Origin: Anadara kagoshimensis
Lineage: Eukaryota > Mollusca > Bivalvia > Arcoida > Arcidae
Assembly (NCBI GenBank): GCA_021292105.1
Contig: CM037872.1
Location: 7,799,291-7,863,290, forward strand
DNA length: 64,000 nt
Direction: 5' to 3'
Each line of letters begins with the position of its first letter. Position 1 is the stretch's first letter. The translations under genes were made by a program, and so were the position numbers. The notes beneath the pieces were generated by a model that was not told the DNA's origin, searched no databases, and saw nothing but the letters and a program-made list of their open reading frames with translations. Positions 21,540-33,881 of this stretch are shown piece by piece.

Positions 21540-23010
21540 CTTCACTGAAACCACTTAGGTAAGTAAATAGACTCGGAACGCTTGAACAGTGGCATAAGGT
21601 CATTTGAAAGTCAAAATGTATACCAGAGACACAATACCCAATATTAGCAAATCAAAGTGCTTTATTTGGTCAAACGACCACTAACGCGAAAAGCACATAT
21701 TAACCAAGAAACAATTGGTCATTTGAAGTTACATCAAGATATACCAAATTAGTGTCAGGGAAAAAGTATGACTGGAAGTTTACTGGAACACTCCATCATG
21801 ACGTGTATAGCAAACAGCTTTGACCTGTCCGCATGGCCTTTTGTATATAGGAGGGCCCCCAATGTGACAATGTCATAGGCATAGGAGCAGCGGGGGCCGC
21901 CCCCCCCCCCATGTCAGAGAAGGGGGGGGGGGGCAGGCCCCCGCAATATATTGTGTGAAATTTTGTATCATGCTAAAAAAAAACAACAAGAGCTTTAACA
22001 GGAAATGTCCATCTGGTAACCAATCAATTATCAATTTCATCATTATACTTGTAAAAGGGCGTCAAAATTTTCCGGGGTACCCCCATATCCAGTGGCGGAT
22101 TCAGCGGGTGCGTAGGGGGAATACGCACCACCCCCCCCCCCCTTTATGTCGCTAATGATACATATTGTTCAGCTCAGATTGCACCAGAATGCAGGATTTT
22201 TGACCCCCCTAGAAGGTTCGAGCCTTCGACTCTGACATTATACGCCCCCTTTCTAAAATCAGCCTCTGATATCCGTCTCCAGATGAGAGGGGGATTATGG
22301 AACTTGTGTCATACGGTTTTTATATAATCTTGCCTTGATATCACAGTATTTTAAACCTATCAAAACGATGCACAATACATTGAAAATGCGTCTAGACAGG
22401 ACTTAGTTTTGAAAATTTCCGGGGGAGGCCCCCCGGACCCCCACCTATGCGAGGGGTTTAGCACCCCTCTCAGACTCTCCCCGCCTCGTGCCTCTGGCAC
22501 GAGGTCGTACCTGCGGCACGACATAGACATAGCTTCGGTTGCCCCCCCCCCCTAATATTAAAAACCCTCCTACGTCTATGAATGTTAAGATTTGCATTTA
22601 CATAAACAATGGATGTGTCTCATAATGTTGAATAAACACATGTGTTCATTATATACAAATCTACTGGTCCATCATAAATAGTATTGAAATTGAAATTAAA
22701 GGTCAAGCGGTTTGCACATATGCTTACAGGCCACGTGTAGACGTTTAACTCCGACTGTCATTATCATAAAGCAGACTTTGCCACCTCGCTCATCGCCACA
22801 TTTTAAAGTCCCAAAATCCATTTTGTTTATGTTTTTCTCTATTCGCCTCCCCCAATTCATTGCCAAACCCCTTTATAACGCCAAAATTTGACTTAACAAA
22901 TGGTGGAGATGAATCGAGGTTTTACTGTATAGTGTAATATTCTGTAATGATTATATTTGATCATAATTAATACCTTAATTTTGCCATCATCGTTTTAAAA
23001 TAAAACAGTT
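21540..23010. other. Intergenic DNA with poly-G/poly-C runs
   Basis: 21895-21935, 22125-22142, 22425-22445 and 22540-22552 hold C or G runs inside a GGGGGAGGCCCCCCGG-type repeat. A TTGACCTGTCCGCATGGCC arm at 21815 and GGTCAAGCGGTTTGC at 22700 may be the ends of a TIR element. No gene seen. Confidence 0.4.
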
Positions 23011-23012
23011 GA

Positions 23013-23282
23013 GTTTTTAATCTTGTTTAACGTCTCAGTCAAGAATATTTCGCTTATGTCAAGACGTCGAAAGTATAGGCGAAAGTGCAGAAATTTTGCC
23101 TGTGCGTTGCGCTTATGGCGTTACACAGCAGGGTTCTTTATCGTGCCACCCATACTGGGACACGGAAAGTGCCGTGATTTTCATTTCGTAATGTCGAGTG
23201 CTTGGCGAAAGAACAGTCACTACTCTCTTTCAAGTTTTGGGTCAGACCCGTTCGGGGTTCGAACCCACGACCTCCGCAGTGG
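23013..23282 (-). mobile_element. SINE-b copy, head truncated
   Basis: Tail CTTATGTCAAGACGTCGAAA, body AATGTCGAGTGCTTGGCGAA and B-box region GGGGTTCGAACCCACGACCT. The A-box end is missing. Confidence 0.75.
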
Positions 23283-23645
23283 TTGTTATTCGTAATATGT
23301 AGTGTATTGTTCTGTAATGTTCGATTTGAGCACAATTTCCCTTGATCTTGCCAACATCGTTTTAAATAAAATACAGCCACAGTGTGCCCTTCGATCACAC
23401 TTGATCAGATTTATCAGTGAAGCTTCCAACTGCCTGTGTTAATATATCGTTATTTAATTATTATACCATGTGTACACTTTAGAACTAAATAGTAATTATA
23501 TAACAGTGTTCTTAAGATCAAAAGTAAAATTGAAATGTTCCTTATTAAAAACCACCGCTAGTGTTATGTTTGTTTAAAGAATTTGATTAGTGTCGACATT
23601 TGTTCTTCATCAGCATTGATAACAGTATTACGTTTACGTAATCCT

Positions 23646-23648
<3 letters not shown>

Positions 23649-23717
<69 letters not shown>
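23649..23717 (+). repeat. (CA)n(CT)n compound microsatellite
   Basis: Uninterrupted CA repeat followed by CT repeat. Confidence 0.95.
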
Positions 23718-23722
<5 letters not shown>

Positions 23723-23887
23723 TGCTAGTGCGGCGTCAAAATAGTACAAAGTTGAGTACAAGACATTTACCAGATTTAACAGTATAAGTTAAGAAGTGAT
23801 TCTCAAACCTACACTATTTAAAGCTCTTGTATGCATTTTGTATAATATTGAATAAATCTTAAATCAGACCCGTAGCAACAAATTTAA

Positions 23888-25472
23888 ACAAGAGTCCCAT
23901 AGGCTTGATAAGCTCACCTGATAAATAATGGCTAGCTGATAGATTTTAAGACAACATAAATACTGAAACCCCAATGACATTTTTCTTAACATCAAAATGA
24001 TCGTTGTATCAATACCTACAACATTCTAATATACATGCCTATACAAAAAGTTAATAGTTTTCAAGATAATTAACTATTTTAGTAATGTTTCGCATCTGTG
24101 ACCTTGACCTTTGAACCCATGACCTTAATCTATATAACAAAATGATCTAAACATCAATACTTACAACATTCTAATATACATGTCTAGACAAAAAGTTAAT
24201 AGTTTTCAAGATAATTAAGCAATTCAGTATTCTCTTGGCATCTGTAACCTTGATATTTGAACCCATGATCTTAATCTATACATCAAAATGATCAGTACAC
24301 CAATACCTACAATATTATTATATACATGCCTATACAAAAAGTTTATAGTTTTTGAGATAATTTACCATTTCGGGATTGTTTTGCATCAGTGACCTTGACC
24401 TTTGAACCCATGACATTTTTCTATACATCAAGTGATTGTTGTATCAATTCCTAAAACTTTCTTTCTAATATACATGCTTATACAAAAAGTTTATAGTTTT
24501 TAAGATAATTAACCATTTCGATATTGTTTTGCACCTGTGCCTTGAGTTTTGAACCCATGACCTTTTTCTATATATCAAAATGACCGCTGTATCAATGCCT
24601 ACAATATTCTAATATACATGCCTATACAAAAAGTTTATAGTTTTCGAGATAAGTAACCATTTGGGTATTGTTTCGCATCTGTGACCTTGACCTTTGAACC
24701 CATGACCTTTTTTCTATACATCAAAATGATCGTTGTATCAATACCTACAACATTCTATTATACATGCCTGTACAAGAAGGTAATAGTTTTTAGATAATTT
24801 ACCATTTGGGTATTGTTTGGCACCTGTGACTTTGACCGTTGAACCCATGATCTTTTTCTATACAACAAAATGATCGTTGCATCAATACCTACAACATTCT
24901 CTAATATACATGCCTGTTTAAAACGTTTATAGTTTTCCAGATAATAATTAAAATCAGAGGTCAAAAAGTAGGTCATGGCCTTCACAATTGACCTTGACAC
25001 CATTTTGAAGATAATTACAAGAATATGTCAAAACTGAAAACCCATGCCATTATCTGGTCAAATGGTCGATTTATAACAATTTGAAGCTATTTTACGATTT
25101 TTTTTAAAATAAAACGCAAAAACGCGTAACCTATTTTTTGTCAGAATTTTACAAAATGAACAAACTATAGGCTTAAGACCCTAGAGAAGCCAAATATCAC
25201 ATCAGATTTTTCTCCCATCATTGGTTTCAGAGAAGATTTTTCAAGATTTTTGCACCCTAGGTCACTGTGACCTAGTTTTGGTAGCTATGGCAACGCCATG
25301 AACAAGTCTTGCACCGACCCAGACATGCTACTGACCAAGTCTCGTTGAAATCTGCCAAGTACTTTCAGAGGAGAAGTCGAAAATGTGTGTTAACGACGCA
25401 CGCACGCACACACGCACATACACACGCTGCACCATACCATAAGCTCACATGACCTTTGGTCAGGTGAGCTAA
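23888..25472. mobile_element. Pearl/Helentron-like element with about 150-bp tandem core, copy 1
   Basis: Left end ACAAGAGTCCCATAGGCTTG...GCTCACCTGA and right end TCAGGTGAGCTAAAA (short inverted AGCTCACCTGA). The core has about seven degenerate units with GTGACCTTGACCTTTGAACC, TCAAAATGATCGTTG and CATGCCTATACAAAAAG. The unique right part includes AACGCAAAAACGCGTAACCT and CACACGC. The architecture matches bivalve pearl-type elements; no transposase or helicase is present. Confidence 0.65.
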
Positions 25473-25930
25473 AAATGGGAGAAGGGGGAGGCAAATTTAA
25501 AATACACAAAATTATAAAACAAAAGAAAGTAAGGAACACATTAACAGTTTTATGTAGTACAAAGAAAGTGAGGATTTATAAAATAGAATTTTGAACAGAT
25601 AACCACTTTAAACAAATTAAATAAAAAAAATAATCATCTGATGTTTATCTAATAAGTCACTTTTCATTTTTCGGAAACCGTATCGTCAACATAAAATGTA
25701 TTACATTATACTGCGATTTAAGGAGATATTTACTGAATTTTTATTAATATATGTCTAATAAAATAAATGGAATTTTATGGGGCGGGGGGGGGGGGGGGGA
25801 CTGTCTGGCCTCTCTCATTTTCTAACGGGCCCGTAACATGTTTAAATATGGTTTTCTCCTGACGTGTCGCATTTAATATATACTAGTAGTTAACTTACGT
25901 CTATATTAATTCGTTATCAGACGGTAGTGG
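25473..25930. other. No gene; poly-G run
   Basis: AT-rich DNA with a GGCGGGG... homopolymer at about 25780-25799. Confidence 0.4.
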
Positions 25931-26800
25931 CGTCGCGGCCTTACTTCAAAATGCCGGGCATACACATTTTTAAAGCTTTAAACATTGCTTCTCAAATCCA
26001 AGTCGTTATCACGATGGCGCAGTGGCGTTGCGCCCGTTACGTCAAAATGCCGTGCATACACATAAAAATGCAGAGGTTATAAACTTCTTGAAAGTTGCTA
26101 CTAAAATCCAAATCGTTATCACAATGGCAGTGGTATTGCACCCGTTAAATCAAACTGACAGGGTGTACACATGTGGCACAGATATTATAAAATTCTTGAA
26201 CGTTGGTACTAAAATCCAATTCGTATTCACGATGGCGCAGTGGCGTTGCGCCCGTTACGTCATAATACCCGGGCGTACACATGCAGCACAGAGATTATAA
26301 AAGTCTTGAAATGTGCTACTGAAATCAAAGTCGTAATCACCATGGCAATGGCGTTGCGTCCGTTACTTCAAAATGTCGGACCATACACATTTAGCACAGA
26401 GATTATAAAAGTCTTGAAATGTGCTACTAAAATCAAAGTCGTAATCACCATGGCAGTGGCGTTGCGTCCGTTACTTCAAAATGTCGGACCATACACATTT
26501 TACACAGAGATTATAAAAGTATTGAAAGATGTTACTAAAATCCAAGTCGTTATCACCATGGCCGTGGCGTTGCACCCGTTACTTCAAAATGTCGGACCAT
26601 ACTCATTTAACACAGAGAATATAAATGTCTTGCAACTAAAATCAAAGTCGTAATCACCATGGCAATGGCGTTGCATCCGTTACTTCAAAATGTCGGACCG
26701 TACAATTATAAAAGTATCCGGAAAGTTGCAACTAAAATCCAAATCGTTATCACGATGGCAGTGGCATCAATACGTCCGGGCGTACATATCAAACACAGAA
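25930..26800 (+). repeat. 108-bp minisatellite, about 8 units
   Basis: Units contain ATGGC(A/G)-TGGCGTTGCG-CCGTTAC, GTCGGACCATACACATTT and ATTATAAAAGTCTTGAA. The central units match at 108 bp (36 codons), so one frame stays open for over 130 codons; outer units are indel-bearing. No domain is recognised in the frame. Confidence 0.85.
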
Positions 26801-27094
26801 ATTATAAAATACCTATCAAGTGGACATTGGTCATTGTGTTGCGTTGTTAAAGATTGATTGATAAGGTAACGACATTGTACATATATATTCAATATTGCAC
26901 CGCGTAAATCAACAGGAATCATTAAGTAAGGTACTGTCAACTTGTCACAACTTAAGGAGGGTTAATTAACATTGTATAGGCAGTAATTAGCTAATTATCT
27001 ACATTATACAACTCGACATGGATAATTATCTTATTGCACGTCCGCCATCAAGTTTCGTTACCATAACGATGGTAATTAAAATTTCGGAAAATTT

Positions 27095-28430
27095 CAGTAC
27101 AGACCTGTCTAAAGTTTAACACAGAGCTAACGAAAAGGAGTCGAACCATAGCTGTCTAGAGGCAGATAAATACAGTATAGACCTGTCAAAAGTTTAACAT
27201 AAAACTAACAGCTAAGAAGTGAATCACTAGTTCGTCTTGTCCCCTTTGTACAGTACAACCTGTCGAACGTTTAACACAGAGCTAACGAAAAGGAGTCGAA
27301 CCTTGGCTGTCTAGAGAAGCAGAGAAATACAGTACAGACCTGTCTAAAGTTTAACACAGAGCTAACGAAAAGGAGTCGAACCATGGCTGTCTAGAGAAGC
27401 AGAGAAATACAGTACAGACCTGTCGAAAGTTTAACACTCAGCATACGAAAAGGAGTCGGGACTTAGCTTCCGAAAGGCAGAGAAATACAGTACAGGTCTG
27501 TCGAAAGTTTAACATTTAGCTAACGAAAAGGAGTCGAACCATAGCTGTCTAGAGGCAGAGAAATACAGTATAGACCTGTAAAAAGTTTAACATAAAACTA
27601 ACAGCTAAGAAGTGAATCACTAGTTCGTCTTGTCCCCTTTGTACAGTACAACCTGTCGAACGTTTAACACAGAGCTAACGAAAAGGAGTCGAACCTTGGC
27701 TGTCTAGAGAAGCAGAGAAATACAGTACAGACCTGTCTAAAGTTTAACACAGAGCTAACGAAAAGGAGTCGAACCATGGCTGTCTAGAGAAGCAGAGAAA
27801 TACAGTACAGACCTGTCGAAAGTTTAACACTCAGCATACGAAAAGGAGTCGGGACTTAGCTTCCGAAAGGCAGAGAAATACAGTACAGGTCTGTCGAAAG
27901 TTTAACACTCAGCATACGAAAAGGAGTCGGGACTTAGCTTCCGAAAGGCAGAGAAATACAGTACAGGTCTGTCGAAAGTTTAACACTCAGCATACGAAAA
28001 GGAGTCGGGACTTAGCTGCCGAAAGGCAGAGAAATACAGTACAGGTCTGTCGAAAGTTTAACACTTAGCTAACGAAAAGGAGTCGGGACTTAGCTGCCGA
28101 AAGGCAGAAGAATACCGTACATCTGTCGAAAGTTTAACACTCAGCATACGAAAAGGAGTCGGGACTTAGCTGCCGAAAGGCAGAGAAATACAGTACAGAT
28201 CTGTCGAAAGTTTAACACTTAGCTAACGAAAAGGAGTCGGGACTTAGCTACCGAAAGGCAGAAGAATACCGTACATCTGTCGAAAGTTTAACACTCAGCA
28301 TACGAAAAGGAGTCGGGACTTAGCTGCCGAAAGGCAGAGAAATACAGTACAGGTCTGTCGAAAGTTTAACTCTTAGCTAACGAAAAGGAGTCGGAGCTCG
28401 GCTGCCGAGCGACCAAAATATGGATAGCTA
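27095..28430 (+). repeat. About 78-bp minisatellite derived from MITE-1 end, about 16 units
   Basis: Units: CTGTCGAAAGTTTAACAC, AACGAAAAGGAGTCG, then CTTAGCTTCCGAAAGGCAGA or GGCTGTCTAGAGAAGCAGAG, AAATACAGTACAG. A ~393-bp higher-order block (with AACAGCTAAGAAGTGAATCA) occurs twice, at about 27191 and 27584. The right edge runs into a MITE-1 body. Confidence 0.85.
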
Positions 28431-30145
28431 GTTACCAAAAAGCTACAAAGAGATAGATAGCAGCTGCCTAAAAGCTGGTGTGATATACAGTGAAAACTGT
28501 GAAAACCGGATCCTGAGAAAACCAGATTCCTGTGAAAACCAGACAAATTTCCGAGTCCCGATTATTTCCTTCTTATTTTCTTATTAGAAAACCCTCTGTA
28601 AACCGGATCCTGTGAATTCTGAAAACCGGACGGATTTTGCTGTCCGGGTCGTATTAAAGCTATATAATATTACCTGTCCGGACTTCGGATTTACTGAAAG
28701 TTATTGAATTTTTTATTATTTTTTTTCAAATTGTAATTTAAAATGTACAATCATTGTCATAATCTGTCGGCGTCGCCACAATAAACTTATCTGTTATGAC
28801 TGTTGTTGTTTTATGTTTAATTTGTTTAATAAAGATTATTGCAATCGTTAAGAGTATTATTTAATCCACGACTACAATAATAGTAAAATAAACAAGTATT
28901 TCAAGTAATCACCAATATCGAGTATACCTTGCCACCTGTTCAAATGGCATGTACACAAGTCATTACCTATATTGTCAAGACCAGTCAACCGAGATCGAGG
29001 TCAGCTTGTGTTCTGCTCCTATTTTCTAGTTTTCAAAAGGACACCTTTCGGGTATATTTCATCGTATGCAAACAGTCTTCTATCGATATCAAACGGGTAT
29101 AAGTATATTTAGACCAAACAAAATTGAAATAAAACGCGAGAAAATATAACATAGTTTTTATTGCGATTTATTAAATTTCCCCCTGAATATTGCCGATAGG
29201 TTCCTTAATTCTTCAAAAGAAAAATTCCACAACCGAACATAGTGATATACATTTTCTGATTATATTGGATAACAATCGAGACGACAGTATTGGAATGATG
29301 TTACATGAAAAGGAAATCCAGTCACTGATTCCATTGATCGGTTTTTACCGGTCGATAACAGTAGAACAACGTTTCTTTTCTCGGCCATATGGTGTCCTAT
29401 ACTCAACTTCGCCTACTAGCCACTTGACCGGGTGCTTACGTACCCAAGATCGATGTGTATCATGGTTTATTCTTATCAAAATAATAACTTAAAATACAAA
29501 TAACTTACCACTGAAAACTTTATTTAAGTGTATTATTTTATAAGATATACCGATGACACTATTCCGAGTCATCTGCCGATAACACATCTTCTAAGACCTC
29601 AAACGATACAGTTTATTTCAAATAAATAAAAATAGAATACGATACAGTTTATTTCAAATAAATAAAAATAGAATACACATTACTATAAATTATTTATTTT
29701 TTATTTATTAAAACCTCGCTTTAAATATTTTTATTTATTTCGAGCAAATTGTATTATACATGTGCTTATATAGAGGCCTATGTATTCATCCCGTCTCTAT
29801 TGCCACCCCTCCCGGTGGATAAAAATATAATCAAGGGCAATTAACTCTGTTCCAAACCTGGATAAACCGGATCCTGTGAAAACCGGATTATTTTAATGGT
29901 CCGGAGACCATCCGGTTTTCACAGTTTTCACTGTATAAATAACGAGTGGTCGAGATGGCTACCGAATTCGTAAACTCAGTGTTAAACTTTCCCGGCGACG
30001 GGTCTGTACTGTACCTCTCGACAGCTGCAATCCATTTCTCGGCAGTTTTCGGTGACACCTGCTATCGATATCTCAGCCACTCGGCAGCTGGGCTTCGACA
30101 CCATTTTGTTAGCCCATTGTTTTTATTTTGACAGGTCTGTACTGT
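28431..30145. mobile_element. MITE-1 body split by a 1.4-kb TA-flanked element
   Basis: MITE-1 sequence GCAGCTGCCTAAAAGCTGG (left of 28487) resumes at 29936 with AACGAGTGGTCGAGATGGCT and ends TTTTGACAGGTCTGTACTGT. A further MITE-1 left arm is at 30168-30310. Confidence 0.65.
28488..29933. mobile_element. Tc1/mariner-pogo-like non-autonomous element
   Basis: Ends CAGTGAAAACTGTGAAAACC and its inverse, flanked by TA (28486-28487 and 29934-29935). GTGAAAACCGGATCC motifs repeat near both ends. Interior ORFs, including 29190-29492, were not recognised; no DDE domain seen. 29598-29676 holds a 41-bp direct duplication (GATACAGTTTATTTCAAAT...). Confidence 0.7.
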
Positions 30146-30591
30146 ATGTTCGGGTTTTTAGCAACAGTACAGATCTGTCGAAAGTTTAACACTGAGCCAA
30201 CAAAAAGGGAGTCGAAACTCGGCTGGCGAGGTATTGATAGCTGTTGGGCAAAATTTAAAGCGCCGGGAGTTAGGCAGCAACCACCGAAATGCTGACACGA
30301 TATAGCTTTTAGAGGCCGAAATGAAACATTATATATTTAAAATTTTAGCATATTTTATTATGAATTATATATTATACCAGTGATAATTTTGCAGCACTAG
30401 ATGGCCGATTCTGCATACAATTCCGCATTAATACTGTAGTGCTTGGACCAAAATTGTGAAACCAAACTTTTTCAAGATATGGAAAAGATATCCAAAGGAC
30501 CAAAATAATGTATATACACATTGCCTTAAAACCACTGCAAAGGTCAAAGCGTCACATTTCGCTGGTGAAGTATCGATATAAGTGAAACATT

Positions 30592-31230
30592 CTTGGCTTG
30601 AAGGTTAAACCCCATTTAATAAATTAATTTTCATTTTTCAATTTAAATGTCACGCATTGACGGACAATAAAGGAGATGGTTAAATTCCTTTCCTCTAGTT
30701 GAGGCCATGGTGGCCTAATGGATAAGACGTCAGTCTTCAAAGCCAGGGTCTCTTACCACTGTGAGTTCTTGGCTTAAAGGTTAAACCCCATTTAATAAAT
30801 TAATTTTCATTTTTCAATTTAAATGTCACGCATTGACGGACAATAAAGGAGATGGTTAAATTCCTTTCCTCTAGTTGAGGCCATGGTGGCCTAATGGATA
30901 AGACGTCAGTCTTCAAAGCCAGGGTCTCTTACCACTGTGAGTTCTTGGCTTAAAGGTTAAACCCCATTTAATAAATTAATTTTCATTTTCATTTTTCAAT
31001 TTCAGTGGCACGCTTGTCTACAGCGTATTGAATCGGTGAGCTAGCACCCTAAAGTCGCCCTAAGATCGCTCTAGTACAAGACAGACCATACGACACACTC
31101 GCACTTCACATGCATACATGAAATTATTCAAAGATTAATCCATAGTGATTAATAAAATAGTTCTCGTCGCGAATAACTGAACAAATGCTGATGTGACGTT
31201 AAGCAACATTAAACTAACCAACCAACTGAA
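30592..31230 (+). mobile_element. SINE-a with its head region in tandem (176-bp period)
   Basis: The segment from CTTGGCTT(G/A)AAGGTTAAACC to the B-box region of the head (GGCCATGGTGGCCTAATGG) occurs at 30592 and 30768, then a partial third begins at 30944 and runs into a normal SINE-a 3' half ending AATGCTGATGTGACGTTAAG. The two full units are almost identical. Confidence 0.8.
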
Positions 31231-31325
31231 CACTATACACACCCTTGTTTGTTTAGAGTTTGTAGTTTAATCCATTCAATATGTATTTTATCATATACTC
31301 AGTAGTAATAGTATCTACTTGCTTA

Positions 31326-31655
31326 ACCACGGCGGTAGCTCAGTAGGTAGAGTGCTTGCTCCGTCAGTGGGAAGTCGTGGGTTCGAACCCCCACAGGGTC
31401 TGACCCAATACTTTAAATTGGGTAGTGACTGTTCCTTTACAAAGCACTTGGCTTTACGAAATGAAAGTCATGGTTCTTTTGGATGGGAATTTAAAATGTC
31501 ACGGTAGGCTTGCACGCTAAAGAACCCTGCTGTATAATGCCATAAGTGCAACGCACAGGCAAAATTTCTGCATCTTCGCCTATAGCTGGTGACGTCTCGA
31601 TATAAGTGAAACATTCTTGACTGGGATGTTAAACACCATTACTCAACTCAACTTT
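31326..31655 (+). mobile_element. SINE-b, full length
   Basis: GGCGGTAGCTCAGTAGGTAG (A box), GTGGGTTCGAACCCCC (B box), body to GACGTCTCGATATAAGTGAA, ending ACTCAACTCAAC. Confidence 0.85.
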
Positions 31656-32035
31656 CTTCATGCTTATATATGGCTAAAACGATGCTATCCATATCGCCGA
31701 CTGCACATGCCTGGTCTAATAAAAGTCCTACCACTGGTCAGATATCAATGAAAGAAGGATTCATGTCTGTTAAACGTGTATTTGTTCTCCACATTTGAAC
31801 ATGTGATAAACAGAATAAAACATGGTGAATCTATATCACATGCCATACCATACCACGACGAAAAACATCCTTGGGCTAACGTAAGGGGCTTGGTCTGATA
31901 TTGGGGTCTCGGTCCTATATGGCTTATAATAAAAATTTCACCATGTCTTGTACTAGCCATGCCTTTTTGATTGTATTATTCGTTTCCAGATCGTGGTTTT
32001 ACATTGCTTAGACCAACCAACTACTTACTATTCAG
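31656..32035. other. No recognisable feature
   Basis: No supported gene or clear repeat. Confidence 0.4.
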
Positions 32036-32039
32036 CAAT

Positions 32040-32345
32040 AAAAAAACAAACATACCAATCCGTTTTTAAATTACAACCTTAAAGCAAGTAAAACCTCAAA
32101 CTGGCAAATTGAGTTAAACACATGAACGTCAATAAGGGGAGTGAGGCCGGGTGCTCCGGAAGGGTGAAAAACACGTGGCGGATAAATCTAGCTAAATAGG
32201 AGAAACTTAATCTTCCGGTTTATCCGACCTCATTTACCTGGTAGAAGTTCACGTGTTTTACCTAATTTGTCGCAATTTCAAAGTTTTAACTTTGCTTTTG
32301 GATTGTGATTCTTACATTCATAAGTATGTGTGTTTTTTATTTATA
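32040..32345. mobile_element. FB1 collapsed to its two TIRs (foldback)
   Basis: Left TIR AAAAAACAAACATACCAATC...GGAGTGAGGCCGGG followed within about 60 bp by the inverted right TIR (GTAGAAGTTCACGTGTTTTA, TTGGATTGTGATTC, GTATGTGTGTTTTTT). An internal deletion has removed the body. Confidence 0.7.
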
Positions 32346-32544
32346 GAAATTTTGACAAATTATTCATTTAAATCACTCATTTAATCAACAAAACTGTCAA
32401 ATGGCAAAGAAATAGCATCACTTTGACACAGAAATTCAAAATATCTATGCCTCTTTCATAATGCCATGATGTCACTGAGGGACAATCCGCTCATGAAAAA
32501 ATAACAGAAGAGATCTGATCCATGAAAATGCTTGAAACAAAGGA

Positions 32545-32746
32545 CAATGGGGTTCGCCGCTGTACAACGTGATACCTTCTAACGTGCCTGCGAAACGCTT
32601 GTTTCCAATGGACATGGAATCGCACAATATGACGTTTCCCGTAAAAACGACGCTATTCCGGGAATTTGTGACGTATACGTTTTCTAAAATGTCTCGCACA
32701 AACGTTAAGAGGTATTGACCATGTGGTACAGCGGCGAACCCCATTG
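32545..32746. mobile_element. MITE-3 (palindromic, CAATGGGGTTCGCCGCTGTA ends)
   Basis: Inverted ends CAATGGGGTTCGCCGCTGTA and TACAGCGGCGAACCCCATTG. A second copy is at 59338-59526. Open frames inside are not genes. Confidence 0.75.
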
Positions 32747-32864
32747 GACAGATTGACATTGAACTAGATATTGAAGAATCATTAAAATTTCGTGATGTTC
32801 GTTGTTCATCATAATCGTGGACACGTTAAGCCAATAATTTACATGTCAACAATATTGTACAGTC

Positions 32865-33000
32865 AAGTTTAACCTGCCTATAAAAGCCACCCAAGGGGTC
32901 AGTAAGAGTTGTCTTTATGGACAGGTGGCACTAAGAAGCAATTGGGAGGAACTTTTACCGGCATGTGGAAGCAGTTGGCCTTTAAGACAAGTCCCACTGT
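32865..33000. mobile_element. MITE-2 copy, shortened
   Basis: TTAACCTGCCTATAAAAGCC and GGCCTTTAAGACAAGTCCCA face each other. Confidence 0.55.
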
Positions 33001-33101
33001 ATATATTGCCAAGTTTTATTAAAACGTGACGACTTATCAAATAATACATCGCCTTGCGAAATATTTCTTAAGTACCACGAAAACTGGATACCGCAAAATA
33101 A

Positions 33102-33410
33102 TCAAAAACAAACACACTAACCCATGTCCGAATCACAATCCAGAAACAAAGTAAAACATTGGAACTGAAAAGTTAGGTCAAACAAGTGAACTTCCGCCAG
33201 GAAAGTGAGGCTGGGTGCTCCGGAAGGGTAAGCACCTCCTGTTAAGGTAGCTACACCCGTCATGTGTGTACTCAAAATTGTAAAAAAGGTACATGGAATT
33301 CATGATCGGACGTCAAATATATTCAGGGCAATCCTGGACACAGAGACATTAGACTTATCAACAATACTGTGATGACGGCCATAAAACTTTTTGAAGGCCT
33401 TGATTTCACA
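33102..33410 (+). mobile_element. FB1 copy just 3' of C1q gene B
   Basis: AATCAAAAACAAACACACTA to CATAAAACTTTTTGAAGGCC. It ends about 80 bp beyond the gene's stop codon, so it could contribute to the transcript end. Confidence 0.75.
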
Positions 33411-33450
33411 ATAGCAGTAAATAGAAGGCTTGAGTAATCAATTTCATTGC

Positions 33451-33466
33451 TTTATTCAGTTTTATT
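33451..33466 (-). terminator. Poly(A) signals of C1q gene B
   Basis: Two AATAAA hexamers on the minus strand (33451-33456 and 33461-33466), 27-42 bp past the stop. Confidence 0.6.
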
Positions 33467-33492
33467 GAAGTTAATCAATATTAAGAATAATC

Positions 33493-33881
33493 TCAAACAC
33501 GTAAAATAGTCAGATAAGAGTCGGTATACCAGAGACACGACCTGGCACTTTTTATCCATAGTTGGTCGCCTTTTTTAAGTTTTACCAAAAATGCCATTGC
33601 TCCTGAAGGATAATTATAACTGCGGTGATAACCCGTGTACAGCCGAGCAATATTATGATGATTTTTAACGAGATAGGCATGCGCCCAATCACAAGAGATA
33701 GTTGATAACGATACGTCAACTAAATAAGTCCGCGGATGTTCACAGGTAAACACTCCTTTCCTTGTATCATATCCTTTTCCAAATTCTGAGATAACTCTTG
33801 AGAATACTATAGTTGCGTCAGTGGTAAAACTTGGATTGTTGCTTGGTAACCCTCCTGTAAAACCAATCGTTTTTTGTCGTC
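33493..33881 (-). CDS. C1q gene B exon 2: C1q head domain
   Basis: 389 bp: two bases, 128 codons and a stop. It is one residue longer than gene A's head, from a Tyr insertion in the loop GYHRSYNYPSG. About 32 of 128 positions differ from A, concentrated between the conserved strands. The IVFSRVIS, FGKGYDTRKGVFTC, AYLVKNHHNI and YLTILRV strands are retained. Confidence 0.88.

Noticed and set aside
32472-32759. 95-codon minus-strand ORF, and the similar one at 59288-59503
   Set aside because: Both lie in the palindromic MITE-3; similarity is due to the repeat, not to a gene.
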